Program-made: the position numbers and the translations under genes
In this document: in pieces, positions 34,397 to 45,275 of the stretch
How positions within the stretch are numbered: position 1 is the first letter of the stretch
Layout: each line of letters opens with the position of its first letter
Notes under the pieces: generated by a model
What the model was told of the DNA's origin: nothing
The model's database searches: none
Seen by the model: the letters and a program-made list of their open reading frames with translations, nothing else
Source: Micromonospora mirobrigensis
GTDB taxonomy: Bacteria; Actinomycetota; Actinomycetes; Mycobacteriales; Micromonosporaceae
Reading direction: 5' to 3'
Length of the DNA: 64,000 bases
Assembly (NCBI RefSeq): GCF_900091555.1
Contig: NZ_FMCX01000001.1
Location: forward strand, 1,178,001-1,242,000

Positions 34397-36909
34397 TCAC
34401 TGGGCCACACCCCCGGTGTTGAGGAGCGGACCCGGGCGACCGGTCTCGTCCGCCGCGACACGTCCGGCCGGAACGGCCGGCCCGCCGGTAGCGCCGGCGG
34501 AGACCTTCACCAGCGCGCCGGACGCGGCCCCGAGGCTGCGCCGCACGGTCGAACCGGGCGAGTTCGTGGGCAGCCAGACCACCCCGTCCGGCATCTCGGT
34601 GATCGCCGCCGGCAGGGTCAGCGCCCCCCGGTCGGTGCCCACCGTGACCGGGTCGCCGTCGGCGACGCCGAGCGCCTCCGCGGTGCCCTTGCCGAGCCGG
34701 GCCACCGCCGGGCGGGCGGTGCCGCCGAGGTGCTCGTCGCCGTCGGTGAGGCTGCCCAGGTCGATCAGCTGGTGCCAGGTGGCCAGGACGGCCTCGCCGG
34801 CCCCGGCGTGCGGCACGGCGGTCGGCTCGACCGACGGCGCGGCCGGTCGGTGCTGGCGGGTCGGCGGCAGGGCGCCCAGCTCGCGGCGGACGCTCAGCAC
34901 GTCACCGGTGCCGAGCCGGACGTCCAGCAGCGCGGCGACGGCGTCCAGCACCCGCCCGTCGGTCATCGCGGCCGTCTCCAGCACCGCGTCGAACGGGCGC
35001 AGCCGGCCCTCCCAGTCCAGGAAGCTGCCGGCCTTCTCCACCACCGGCGCCACCGGGAGGACGACGTCCGCCCGGCGGGCCACCGCGGTCATCCGCAGCT
35101 CCAGGCTGACCAGGAACGGCACCGCGTCCAAGGCCGTCTCGGCCAGCCGCGGGTCGGCCAGGTCGGCCGGGTCGACACCGGCCACCACCAGCGCGCCGAG
35201 CTGGCCGTTGGCGGCGGCGGTGAGGATGCCCTCGGTGTCCCGACCGGCCTGGCTCGGGATCACCCCGGCCGGGATGTCCCACGCCTCGCCCAGCTCGGCC
35301 CGCGCGGCCGGCTCGGTGACCAGCCGGCCACCGGGGAGCAGGTTCGGCAGGCAGCCCGCGTCGACGGCGCCGCGGTCACCCGCGCGCCGCGGCACCCAGG
35401 CCAGCTTCGCCCCGGTACGCCGGGCGATGCCCGCCGCGGCGGAGAGCCCACCGGGGACGGTGGCCAGCCGCTCGCCGACGAAGAGGATGGCGCCCTCGGC
35501 GCTCAGCGCCTCGGTCACCGTCTCGTGCTCGGCCAGGACCTGCGCCTCCTCGCCGGGGATGACCCGGGCGAGCTTCGCGCCGAGCTTCTCCAGCCCGCGG
35601 CTGGCGAACGGCGCGATCGCGTACACCTTCAGCTTCTTCTTCTGGTACGCCTTGCGCAGTCGCAGGAAGAGGATCGGGCACTCCTCCTCCGGCTCCAGGC
35701 CGACCAGCACCACGGCCGAGGCGTTCTCCACGTCGGCGTAGGTGACGTCGGTGATCCCGGCGACGTTGCTGGCCAGGAAGTCGGCCTCCTCGCGGGAGAC
35801 CGGTCGGGCCCGGAAGTCGACGTCGTTGGTGTGCAGCGCGACCCGGGCGAACTTCGCGTACGCGTAGGCGTCCTCGACGGTCAGCCGGCCGCCGGTGAGC
35901 ACCGCCGTGCCGTGGCCGGAGTCGCGGGCGTCGCGCAGCCCGTCCGCGGCCCGGGTCAGCGCCTCGCTCCAGGAGGCCTCGCGCAGCTCACCGGTGCTCT
36001 CGTCGCGGACCATCGGGGTGGTGATCCGGTCGAAGGCGCGGGTGTACTGGAAGCCCCACCGGCCCTTGTCGCAGTTCCACTCCTCGTTGACCTGCGGGTC
36101 GTCGCCGGCCAGCCGGCGCAGCACCTTGCCACGCCGCCAGTCGGTGCGCTGGGCGCAGCCGGCCGAGCAGTGCTCGCAGACGCTGGGGCTGGAGACCAGG
36201 TCGAACGGGCGGGCCCGGAACCGGTACTGCGAGCCGGTCAGCGCGCCCACCGGGCAGATCTGCACGGTGTTGCCGGAGAAGTACGAGTTGAACGGGACAT
36301 CCCCGGAGTCGCCCTCCTCGCCGTACGCGTCGTCCCGGTAGATGTTGATCTCCTCGGCGGACGACCGGCCCATCAGGTCGATGAACTTGTCGCCGGCGAT
36401 CTCCTCGGAGAACCGGGTGCAGCGCTGGCAGAGCACGCAGCGCTCGCGGTCGAGCAGCACCTGGGTGCTGATCGGCAGCGGCTTCGGGTACTCCCGCTTG
36501 TGCTCGTGGAAGCGCGAGTCGGTGCGGCCGGTGGACATCGCCTGGTTCTGCAGCGGGCACTCGCCGCCCTTGTCACACATCGGGCAGTCGAGCGGGTGGT
36601 TCATCAGCAGCAGCTCCATCACCCCCTCCTGCGCCTTCTTGGCGACCGGGGAGGAGAGCTGGGTGCGGACCACCATGCCGTCGGCGACGGTCTGGGTGCA
36701 GGAGGCGACCGGCTTGCGCTGGCCCTCCACCTCCACCAGACACTGCCGGCAGGCGCCGGCCGGGGCCAGCAGCGGGTGGTCGCAGAAGCGCGGGATCTCG
36801 GTGCCCATCCGCTCGGCGACCCGGATCAGCAGGGCGCCCTTCTCGGCGGTGACCTCGACGCCGTCGATGGTGAGGGTGACGGTCTCGGTCTGCTTGGCTA
36901 CGTCGGTCA

Positions 36910-36910
<1 letters not shown>
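34397..36910 (-). CDS. nuoG: NADH-quinone oxidoreductase subunit G
   Basis: An 837-residue peripheral-arm subunit carrying several iron-sulfur clusters. The N-terminus has the 2Fe-2S motif [15 protein letters not shown], then [13 protein letters not shown] and [16 protein letters not shown] with [14 protein letters not shown] and a later Cys in NCDKGRWGF provide a fourth cluster (N7 type), which only some bacteria have. The C-terminal half is a molybdopterin-oxidoreductase-like domain without cofactor function. TAATG joins it to nuoF by one base. Confidence 0.96.
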
Positions 36911-38222
<1,312 letters not shown>

Positions 38223-38226
<4 letters not shown>

Positions 38227-39455
38227 TTCTGGACCCCCGTTTCGCTCGCGACCGCCGGGTCGGCGCCGTTGGCACCCGTCCCGGACTCCGCTTCCTTGAG
38301 GTTGCGCTCCTGCGCCCCGGCCTCGTCGCCGGCGGGCTTGCCGTCACCGGCCGGGGCGTTCGCCGCCGCGCCCGCGGCCTCGGCCGCCTGGGCGTCGCGT
38401 GGGGCGGGGGCGGTGGTGTCCACCGGAACCTTGGTGCCCGGGGCGTCCGCCACGGCGGTGTTCGCGTCCGGCTGCCGGGTCTCGGCGGTACGCACCTGCG
38501 GCGACTTGTCGTCCGGCGCCTTGACGTCCGGGGCGGTGCTGCTGCCGCCGATCTGCTCCGGCTTCGCCGGCTCGGCGGCTCCGGAGGTGGCCGGGGCGGA
38601 CCCGGGAACCGTCGGGGCGGAGGCGCCGTCGCCCGTCTTCTCCGCCGGCTGGGAGGTGCCGGCGTCGTGCACCGGGGTGGCCGCGCCGTCGCCGCCCTTG
38701 GCCGGGGCGGCGGCCGGGGCCGGCTTCGCGGCCTCCGCCTTCGCCTTGGCCTCGGCGGCGGCCTTGTCGGCCTCGGCCTTGCTGCGGATCGGGGTGTTCG
38801 GGTCGTACCCGGGCACCGAGATGCCGTGCTGCTGCGCCAGGCGCAGGCCGCGCAGCGTGGGCTCGCCCGGTCCGCCGTCGGCGACCGCGCCGTCCCGCTC
38901 GTCGGCGAAGCCGGCCAGCTGGACCGCCATCTCCTTCAGCGTGCAGAGCCGGGCGCCGCGGGTCGGCATCGGCCGGCCGCCGGCCCGCAGCTCCTCGACC
39001 ACGCCGAGCGCGCCCTGCGGGTCCACGTTGTCGAAGAAGTCGTAGTTGACGGTCATCACCGGGCCGTAGTCACACGCCGCCAGGCACTCGGCGTGCTCCA
39101 GGGTGATCTGGCCGTCGTCGGTGGTCTCGTCGTGCCCGACGCCCAGGTGCTCGGCGAGGGTGTCGTAGACCTCCTGGCCGCCCAGCACGTTGCACATCGT
39201 GTTGGTGCAGACGCTGACCAGGTAGTCACCGGTCGGCTTGCGCTTGTACATGGTGTAGAAGGTCGCCACCGCGCCGACCTGCGCCTTGTTCAGGCCGAGC
39301 ACCTCGGCGCAGAACTGCACGCCGGCCGGGGAGACGTACCCCTCCTCGGCCTGGACCAGGTGCAGCAGCGGCAGCAGCGCCGAGCGGGACCGGTCGGCCG
39401 GGTACCGGGCGATGATCTCCCGCGCCCGCTCCCGCGTCGTCTCAGAAAAACTCAT
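38223..39455 (-). CDS. nuoE: NADH-quinone oxidoreductase subunit E with long C-terminal tail
   Basis: A 410-residue protein. The first ~220 residues are a normal thioredoxin-like 24-kDa subunit with the 2Fe-2S ligands in [11 protein letters not shown] and [11 protein letters not shown]. The remaining ~190 residues are Ala/Pro/Lys/Asp-rich low-complexity sequence, starting with an [17 protein letters not shown] coiled-coil-like stretch. This roughly doubles the usual length, and its role is unknown. The frame is continuous with normal codon bias, so the tail looks real. Confidence 0.95.
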
Positions 39456-40777
39456 CGGTCACAACCACCCATCACGGGGTCCAGCGAGGCGCCGCCGGCG
39501 ATCACGTCGGCGATCAGGCCGCCCTCGGCCATCGCCGGGAGGGCCTGGAGGTTGACGAAGCTCGGCTCCCGGTAGTGCACCCGGTACGGTCGGGTGCCGC
39601 CGTCGGAGACCGCGTGCACGCCCAGCTCGCCGCGGGGCGACTCGACGGCCACGTAGACCTGGCCCGGCGGGACCCGGAAGCCCTCGGTGACGAGCTTGAA
39701 GTGGTGGATCAGCGACTCCATCGACTGACCCATGATCTTGGCGACGTGCTCCAGCGAGTTGCCCATGCCGTCGACGCCGATGGCCAGCTGCGCCGGCCAG
39801 GCGATCTTCTTGTCGGCCACCATCACCGGGCCGGGCTTCAACCGGTCCAGCGCCTGCTCGACCAGCTTCAGCGACTCCCGGATCTCGGCGAGCCGGACCA
39901 GGTAGCGGCCCCACACGTCGCCGTCGGTGTGCGTCGGCACGTCGAACTCGTAGCTCTCGTAGCCGCAGTACGGCATGGTCTTGCGCAGGTCCCAGGCCAG
40001 CCCGGCCGAGCGCAGCACCGGGCCGGTCACACCCAGGGCCAGGCAGCCGGTCACGTCCAGCACCGCCACGTGCTGCGTACGCTCCAGCCAGATCGGCTGG
40101 CCGGAGAGGAGGTTCTCGTACTCCTTGAGCTTCTTCGGCATCAGGTCGAGGAACTTGCGGATCTTGACGATCGCGTCGTCCGGCACGTCCTGCGCCACCC
40201 CGCCCGGGCGGACGTACGCGTGGTTCATCCGCAGGCCGGTGATGATCTCGAAGATCTCGAGGATGTACTCCCGCTCGCGGAAGCCGTACAGCATCATGTT
40301 GATCGCACCGAGCTCCATGCCGGTGGTGGCCAGCCAGACCAGGTGCGAGGAGATCCGGTTCAGCTCCATCATGAGCACCCGGATGGTGTTGGCCCGCTCG
40401 GTGATGTCGTCGGTGATGCCGAGCAGCTTCTCCACCGCGAGCGCGTACGCCGTCTCGTTGAAGATCGGGGAGAGGTAGTCCATCCGGGTCACGAACGTCG
40501 AGCCTTGGACCCAGTTGCGGTATTCCAGGTTCTTCTCGATGCCGGTGTGCAGGTAGCCGACGACCGAGCGGGCCTCCCGGACCGTCTCGCCCTCCAGCTC
40601 CAGGATCAGCCGCAGCACGCCGTGCGTGGACGGGTGCTGCGGACCCATGTTGACCACGATCCGCTCGTCGCTGATCGGGTCGGTGCCGGAGACGACCTGG
40701 TCCCAGTCCCCACCGGTGACGGTGAAGACCTTGCCCTCGGTGGTCTCGCGCTCGGTGGCGTAGTTCGACGTCGTCAC
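39452..40777 (-). CDS. nuoD: NADH-quinone oxidoreductase subunit D
   Basis: A 441-residue 49-kDa-type subunit that forms the quinone-reduction site with NuoB. Conserved segments are [22 protein letters not shown] near residue 45 (its His is part of the quinone site), [16 protein letters not shown] and [12 protein letters not shown]. It overlaps nuoC upstream and nuoE downstream by 4 bp each. Confidence 0.97.
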   Translation of the reverse strand: MTTSNYATERETTEGKVFTVTGGDWDQVVSGTDPISDERIVVNMGPQHPSTHGVLRLILELEGETVREARSVVGYLHTGIEKNLEYRNWVQGSTFVTRMDYLSPIFNETAYALAVEKLLGITDDITERANTIRVLMMELNRISSHLVWLATTGMELGAINMMLYGFREREYILEIFEIITGLRMNHAYVRPGGVAQDVPDDAIVKIRKFLDLMPKKLKEYENLLSGQPIWLERTQHVAVLDVTGCLALGVTGPVLRSAGLAWDLRKTMPYCGYESYEFDVPTHTDGDVWGRYLVRLAEIRESLKLVEQALDRLKPGPVMVADKKIAWPAQLAIGVDGMGNSLEHVAKIMGQSMESLIHHFKLVTEGFRVPPGQVYVAVESPRGELGVHAVSDGGTRPYRVHYREPSFVNLQALPAMAEGGLIADVIAGGASLDPVMGGCDR

Positions 40778-41511
40778 TGGTACGACCTCCTCCGGTCCGG
40801 CGGCGGGATCTCGGCGCCCTTGTACTCCACCGGGACACCACCCAGCGGGTAGTCCTTGCGCTGCGGGTGGCCCTCCCAGTCGTCCGGCATGAGGATCCGG
40901 GTCAGGTTGGGGTGGCCGTCGAAGACGACGCCGAACATGTCGTACGCCTCCCGCTCCTGCCAGTCGGCGGTCGGGTAGACGGCGGTGACGCTCGGCAGGT
41001 GCGGCGCTTCGGGGGAGACGGCGGCCTCCAGCCGGATCCGCCGCCGGTAGGTCATCGAGGTGAGCTGGTAGACCACGTGCAGCCGCCGCTCGTCGGCGCC
41101 CAGGTAGTCCACGCCGGACACCGAGGAGCAGAGCTCGAAGCGGAGCGCCATGTCGTCCCGCAGCACCTGGCAGACCTCGGCGATCCGCTCCGGACGGACG
41201 TGCAGGGTCAGCTCGCCCCGGTCGACGACGACCTTCTCGATCGCCTCGCCGAACTGCGGGTACGCCTCCTCCAGCGCGTCCCGGACCTCGTCGAAGTAGC
41301 CGCCGTACGGCCGGGGGCTCCCCTCGACGGGCTTGCGCTGGCGGACCAGGCCACCGAAGCCGGAGACGTCGCCGCTGCCCTGGGTGCCGAACATGCCGCG
41401 CCCGGCCGGGCTGGCCGGCGGGTACTCGGCGGGGGCGGTGCTGCTCGCGCCGGCCGGGGTGACCGGTACCGGCACCCCCGCGTTGTCGTTCCTGTCGTTC
41501 GGTGCGGTCAC
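40774..41511 (-). CDS. nuoC: NADH-quinone oxidoreductase subunit C
   Basis: A 245-residue 30-kDa-type subunit. The C-terminus has the signature [40 protein letters not shown]. The first ~60 residues (Pro/Thr/Ala-rich, then [11 protein letters not shown]) extend beyond the usual start. GTG 41511 is chosen because it overlaps the nuoB stop by 4 bp; the family domain starts about 65 residues later. Confidence 0.95.
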   Translation of the reverse strand: MTAPNDRNDNAGVPVPVTPAGASSTAPAEYPPASPAGRGMFGTQGSGDVSGFGGLVRQRKPVEGSPRPYGGYFDEVRDALEEAYPQFGEAIEKVVVDRGELTLHVRPERIAEVCQVLRDDMALRFELCSSVSGVDYLGADERRLHVVYQLTSMTYRRRIRLEAAVSPEAPHLPSVTAVYPTADWQEREAYDMFGVVFDGHPNLTRILMPDDWEGHPQRKDYPLGGVPVEYKGAEIPPPDRRRSYQ

Positions 41512-42185
41512 TTGATACCCCCGGACGGGTGGAGGTGGTTCTGCGCCTTCATCCAGTTCTCGATCCGGAGCTGCTCCTCGCGCCCCTCGCGGACCGCCTT
41601 GGTCCACTCGGCACGCCGGGCCTTGTCGTTGCGGTACGACGACGGCATCGAGCCGTACGGGACCACGGGGACGTCACCGCGCGCCTTGCGGGCCTCGAGC
41701 ATCTTGCGGCCGTTCGCGCCCAGCGGCTCGTACATGATCTTCTCGCGGAGCTTGAGCACCGCGTCGATGAGCATCTCCGGCCGGGGCGGGCAGCCCGGGA
41801 GGTACATGTCGACCGGGACGACGTGGTCCACGCCCTGCACGATGGCGTAGTTGTTGAACATGCCGCCGCTGCTGGCGCAGACGCCCATCGAGATGACCCA
41901 GCGGGGCTCGGCCATCTGGTCGTAGATCTGGCGCAGCACCGGCGCCATCTTCTGGCTCACCCGGCCGGCCACGATCATCAGGTCCGCCTGCCGCGGCGAG
42001 GCCCGGAAGACCTCCATGCCCCAGCGGCCCATGTCGTAGTGCGGACCACCGGCGGCCATCATCTCGATGGCGCAGCAGGCCAGGCCGAAGGTGGCGCCCC
42101 AGACGGACGACTTCCGCGACCAGTTGACCAGCTTCTCCACGGAGGTGAGCAGGACGCCGGCGGGGAGCTTCTCCTCGATGCCCAT
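41508..42185 (-). CDS. nuoB: NADH-quinone oxidoreductase subunit B
   Basis: A 225-residue subunit holding the terminal 4Fe-4S cluster N2. Adjacent cysteines lie in [11 protein letters not shown], with further ligands in MGVCASSGG and [13 protein letters not shown] 42185 has GGGAGGTA upstream, 14 bp after the nuoA stop. A basic C-terminal extension of about 45 residues is typical of actinobacterial NuoB. Confidence 0.97.
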   Translation of the reverse strand: MGIEEKLPAGVLLTSVEKLVNWSRKSSVWGATFGLACCAIEMMAAGGPHYDMGRWGMEVFRASPRQADLMIVAGRVSQKMAPVLRQIYDQMAEPRWVISMGVCASSGGMFNNYAIVQGVDHVVPVDMYLPGCPPRPEMLIDAVLKLREKIMYEPLGANGRKMLEARKARGDVPVVPYGSMPSSYRNDKARRAEWTKAVREGREEQLRIENWMKAQNHLHPSGGIK

Positions 42186-42199
42186 CTGACGTACCTCCC

Positions 42200-42565
42200 T
42201 CAGTCCCAGTCCAGGCCGCCGCGCCGCCAGACGTAGGCGTATGCGACGAAGACCGCGACGATGAACATGACCATCTCCACGAAGCCGAAGATCGGCAGGG
42301 CGTCGAACGAGACCGCCCAGGGGTAGAGGAAGATGATCTCGATGTCGAAGACGATGAAGAGCATCGCCGTCAGGTAGAACTTGATCGGGAACCGGCCGCC
42401 GCCCACCGGCTGCGGGCTCGGCTCGATGCCGCACTCGTAGGCCTCGAGCTTGGCCTTGTTGAACCGCCGGGGACCGGCGAAGCGGGCGGCGCCCACCGAG
42501 AACAGCGCGAACGCCGCGGCGAGGGCGAACAGCCCGATGATCGGTGCGTAAGGCGAGAGCGTCAT
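42200..42565 (-). CDS. nuoA: NADH-quinone oxidoreductase subunit A
   Basis: A 121-residue protein with three helices, first gene of the operon. The loop with the quinone-site cysteine is [47 protein letters not shown], highly conserved. ATG 42565 with GGAG 7 bp upstream. The promoter must lie in the 180 bp before it, between nuoA and the MenJ-like gene. Confidence 0.96.
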   Translation of the reverse strand: MTLSPYAPIIGLFALAAAFALFSVGAARFAGPRRFNKAKLEAYECGIEPSPQPVGGGRFPIKFYLTAMLFIVFDIEIIFLYPWAVSFDALPIFGFVEMVMFIVAVFVAYAYVWRRGGLDWD

Positions 42566-42687
42566 CGTTGTCTCCTGCTCGTCCTTCCCTGCCCTCGGTG
42601 CTTGACCAAAATCACACTATTCACGTCCCTCGTGACCTCCGTCAGCGGGGGTCGATCTCTCCGCGCGCCGGGACGGCGGCGGTGCCA

Positions 42688-42754
42688 GCGCTACACGGCA
42701 CCCTCTTGGGTTGCGACTGCGGGGCTCGCAAGCTCACTCCTCGCGCTACACGGC
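42688..42754. repeat. Short direct repeat and shared 15-mer upstream of nuoA
   Basis: GCGCTACACGGC occurs at 42688-42699 and 42743-42754, the second over the stop of the MenJ-like gene. Between them GCGACTGCGGGGCTC (42713-42727) is identical to 34384-34398 at the nuoG/nuoH junction. Such arrays look like pieces of a dispersed intergenic repeat. Confidence 0.5.
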
Positions 42755-44020
42755 CGGGGCCGCCTTCGTCATCGCATTGATGACCCGGTCCATCGCGTCC
42801 CCGCCGCGCGGGTCGGTCAGGTTGGCCAGCAGCTTGAGCACGAAGCGCATCAACAACGGGTGCGGCATGCCGTGCTTGGTCGCCATCCGCATCACCTCCG
42901 GCCGGCCGATCAGCTTCACGAAGATCCCGCCGAGCCGGTAGTAGCCGCCGAACCGCGCCTTGAGCTCCTGCGGGTACGCCATCAGCGCCCGCTCGCGCTC
43001 CGGGCCGGCCGGCCGGGCCAGCGCCTGCACGGCGACCTCGGCCGCCAGCTCACCGGACTCCATCGCGTACGCGATGCCCTCGCCGTTGAACGGGTTGACC
43101 ATGCCGCCGGAGTCGCCGACCAGCAGCACCCCTCGGGTGTAGTGCGGGACCCGGTTGAAGCCCATCGGCAGCGCGGCACCGAGGATCGGCCCCTCCGCGT
43201 TGGTCTCGTCGGTCATCCCCCAGTCCTGCGGGGTGTTGGCCAACCAGTCGGTGAGCAGCCGCCGGTAGTTCGTCTTGCCGAACGCCGCCGAGGAGTTCAG
43301 CACGCCCAGGCCGACGTTCACCCGACCGTCGCCGAGGCCGAAGATCCAGCCGTAGCCGGGCAGCAGCGCGTCGCTGCCCTTGGCCCGCAGCTCTAGCCAC
43401 GACTCCAGGTAGTCGTCGTCGTGCTTCGCCGGTGACTTGTAGTAGCGGCGGACCGCGACGCCGATCGGCCGGTCCTCCCGCTTGGCCAGCCCGAGGGCGA
43501 GCGGGAACCGGCCGGAGACGCCGTCCGCGGCGACCACCAGCGGCGCGTGGAAGCTGACCGGCTCCTTGTCCGGGCCGACCTCGGCCTGCACGCCGACCAC
43601 CCGGTCGTCGGCGCCGAGCACCGGGCCCAGCACGTTCACGCCGGTCCGCAGCTTCGCCCCGGCGGCGACCGCACGCTGGGCGAGCAGGTCGTCGAAGTCG
43701 AGCCGGGTGCGGACCAGGCCGTAGTTGGGGAAGCTGGCCAGGTCGGGCCAGTCCAGTTCCAGGCGTACCCCGCCGCCGATCACCCGTAGGCCCTTGTTGT
43801 GCAGCCAACCGGCCTCGGGCGAGGTGTCCACGCCCATCCGGATGAGCTGACGTACGGCGCGCGGGGTCAACCCGTCGCCGCAGACCTTCTCCCTGGGGAA
43901 CTCGGTCTTCTCCAGCAGCAGCACGCGTACGCCGTGCCGCGCCAGGTGGTATGCGGTCGCCGATCCTCCGGGACCGGCGCCCACGACGATCACGTCGGCG
44001 TCGTTCTCCACCGCGGTCAT
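42746..44020 (-). CDS. Geranylgeranyl reductase family FAD enzyme, probable menaquinone side-chain reductase
   Basis: A 424-residue flavoprotein. The FAD-binding Rossmann motif VIVVGAGPGGSATAYHLAR is near the N-terminus, FPREKVCGDGLTPRAV follows, and the second FAD motif is VLLVGDSGGMVNPFNGEGIAYAMESG. The family reduces isoprenoid double bonds. Its place between menG and nuo matches mycobacterial MenJ (Rv0561c), which saturates a unit of the menaquinone side chain. ATG 44020 is chosen for GGGAGGAGG upstream. A Rex-like operator lies at 44041-44058 just before the ribosome-binding site. Confidence 0.9.
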   Translation of the reverse strand: MTAVENDADVIVVGAGPGGSATAYHLARHGVRVLLLEKTEFPREKVCGDGLTPRAVRQLIRMGVDTSPEAGWLHNKGLRVIGGGVRLELDWPDLASFPNYGLVRTRLDFDDLLAQRAVAAGAKLRTGVNVLGPVLGADDRVVGVQAEVGPDKEPVSFHAPLVVAADGVSGRFPLALGLAKREDRPIGVAVRRYYKSPAKHDDDYLESWLELRAKGSDALLPGYGWIFGLGDGRVNVGLGVLNSSAAFGKTNYRRLLTDWLANTPQDWGMTDETNAEGPILGAALPMGFNRVPHYTRGVLLVGDSGGMVNPFNGEGIAYAMESGELAAEVAVQALARPAGPERERALMAYPQELKARFGGYYRLGGIFVKLIGRPEVMRMATKHGMPHPLLMRFVLKLLANLTDPRGGDAMDRVINAMTKAAPAV

Positions 44021-44040
44021 CTGCGCCTCCTCCCGCATGC

Positions 44041-44058
44041 TCGTGAAATGCTTCACAA
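44041..44058. promoter_or_regulatory. Putative Rex (redox-sensing repressor) operator
   Basis: TCGTGAAATGCTTCACAA matches the Rex consensus TTGTGAANNNNTTCACAA with one mismatch. It sits 21-38 bp upstream of the MenJ-like start codon, just after a possible -10 (TAGACT on the minus strand, 44073-44078). Rex represses respiratory genes when NAD+ is high, and nuo is a known target in Streptomyces. Binding is inferred. Confidence 0.6.
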
Positions 44059-44076
44059 GCCGATCGGGTTGGAGTC

Positions 44077-44119
44077 TATGACCGACGTCATATGCGGGCC
44101 GGGTTAGGTGGGCCTAACC
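44077..44119. promoter_or_regulatory. Two further palindromes upstream of the MenJ-like gene
   Basis: TATGAC-CGAC-GTCATA (44077-44092) overlaps the possible -10, and GGTTAGG-TGGG-CCTAACC (44102-44119) follows. Both have the size of operators. The second resembles half-sites of DtxR-type iron boxes but with the wrong spacing, so no regulator is assigned. Confidence 0.4.
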
Positions 44120-44155
44120 GGGCGAGGTGACGGCGGGTGAGCGTCCACTGCGGCG

Positions 44156-44380
44156 TCAGCCGTGACGGGGCGTCACCGGGTCCAGTCCGGCGTCGATCCG
44201 GATCGACTCCGGCAGGTGTTCACGCAGCGCGCCCCCGGCCGCCCGGTCCAACGCGCCCAGCACCTCGGCGACCACCTGGCGGACGTCGGCCGGATCGGCG
44301 CCGGCCAGCGCGCGGAGCTGGGCGATGAGTTCGGCGGCGTCCTCGTCCGTCGCGCCGGGCGCCTCGTCTGCTCGCGTCAT
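44156..44380 (-). CDS. Hypothetical 74-residue acidic protein
   Basis: A short ORF with good codon bias, mostly helical (DAAELIAQLRALAGADPADVRQVVAEVLGALDRA). It lies between menG and the MenJ-like gene, on the same strand and with no overlap. The ribosome-binding site is poor. I do not recognise a family. Position in the quinone cluster is the only clue. Confidence 0.5.
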   Translation of the reverse strand: MTRADEAPGATDEDAAELIAQLRALAGADPADVRQVVAEVLGALDRAAGGALREHLPESIRIDAGLDPVTPRHG

Positions 44381-44461
44381 GCGCCCGAGCTTACGGGCGC
44401 AAAGTGGACAACCGCGTCAAATCACGCAGGATATCCAGGTAACTCTCATCCGCGGGTCGGA

Positions 44462-45172
44462 TCAGTCGCGGGTCGCGCGGTGCAGCGCCACCACTCCCCC
44501 GGTCAGGTTCCGCCAGCCGACCCGACCCCAGCCGGCCGCGCCGATCCGCGCCGCTAGGGCCCGCTGGTCCGGCCAGGCCTGGATCGACTCGGCAAGGTAG
44601 ACGTACGCGTCGGGGTTGCTGGACACCGCGCGGGCCACCGCCGGCAACGAACGCATCAGGTACGACAGGTAGACGGTCCGGAACGCCGGGTTGACCGGGG
44701 TGCTGAACTCGCACACCACCAGCCGACCGCCGGGCCGGGTGACCCGGGCCAGCTCGCGCAGCGCCGCGTCGGTGTCCGACACGTTGCGCAGGGCGAAGGA
44801 GATGGTCACCGCGTCGAAGCTCGCGTCGGCGAACGGCAGCCGCAGCGCGTCCCCGGCCAGCAGCGGAACCTGCGGCCGGCTCCGCTTGCCGGCGTGCAGC
44901 ATGCCGAGCGAGAGGTCCGCGCCGACCGCGTACGCGCCGGAGTGGGCCAGTTCCTCGGTCGACACACCGGTGCCGGCGCCGACGTCCAGCACCCGCTCAC
45001 CGGGGCGCAGGCCGAGGGCGGCCCGGGTGGCCCGGCGCCAGAACCGGTCCTGCCCGAAGGAGAGGACCGTGTTGGTCAGGTCGTAGCGAGCCGCCACGCC
45101 GTCGAACATCGCGGCGACCTCGTGCGGAGACTTGTCCAGGCTGGCGCGCTGGCCCTGCGGGGTACGGCTCAC
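44462..45172 (-). CDS. menG: Demethylmenaquinone methyltransferase
   Basis: A 236-residue SAM-dependent methyltransferase of the UbiE/MenG family, performing the last ring methylation of menaquinone. Visible motifs are [25 protein letters not shown] (family signature 1), [16 protein letters not shown] (SAM site), and [34 protein letters not shown] (signature 2). GTG 45172. Because the organism uses the futalosine route, this enzyme would act at the end of that pathway. Confidence 0.95.
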   Translation of the reverse strand: MSRTPQGQRASLDKSPHEVAAMFDGVAARYDLTNTVLSFGQDRFWRRATRAALGLRPGERVLDVGAGTGVSTEELAHSGAYAVGADLSLGMLHAGKRSRPQVPLLAGDALRLPFADASFDAVTISFALRNVSDTDAALRELARVTRPGGRLVVCEFSTPVNPAFRTVYLSYLMRSLPAVARAVSSNPDAYVYLAESIQAWPDQRALAARIGAAGWGRVGWRNLTGGVVALHRATRD

Positions 45173-45230
45173 CCCTCCACTCTGCCAGCCGCCCGCGCCC
45201 GTACGCCCGGTGGGTCACCGGGACGCGGAC

Positions 45231-45259
45231 GGGGGCGCGGTGGTGACCACCGCGCCCCC
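45231..45259 (-). terminator. Terminator of the LPVTG surface protein gene
   Basis: A perfect 13-bp stem GGGGGCGCGGTGG (45231-45243) / 45247-45259 with loop TGA, 16 bp after the stop codon at 45276. No T-run. Confidence 0.75.
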
Positions 45260-45275
45260 GCTCTCCGCGTACGGA

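Noticed and set aside
44102..44119. DtxR/IdeR iron box
   Set aside because: Half-sites TTAGG and CCTAA are 4 bp apart instead of 9, so it does not match the 19-bp consensus.
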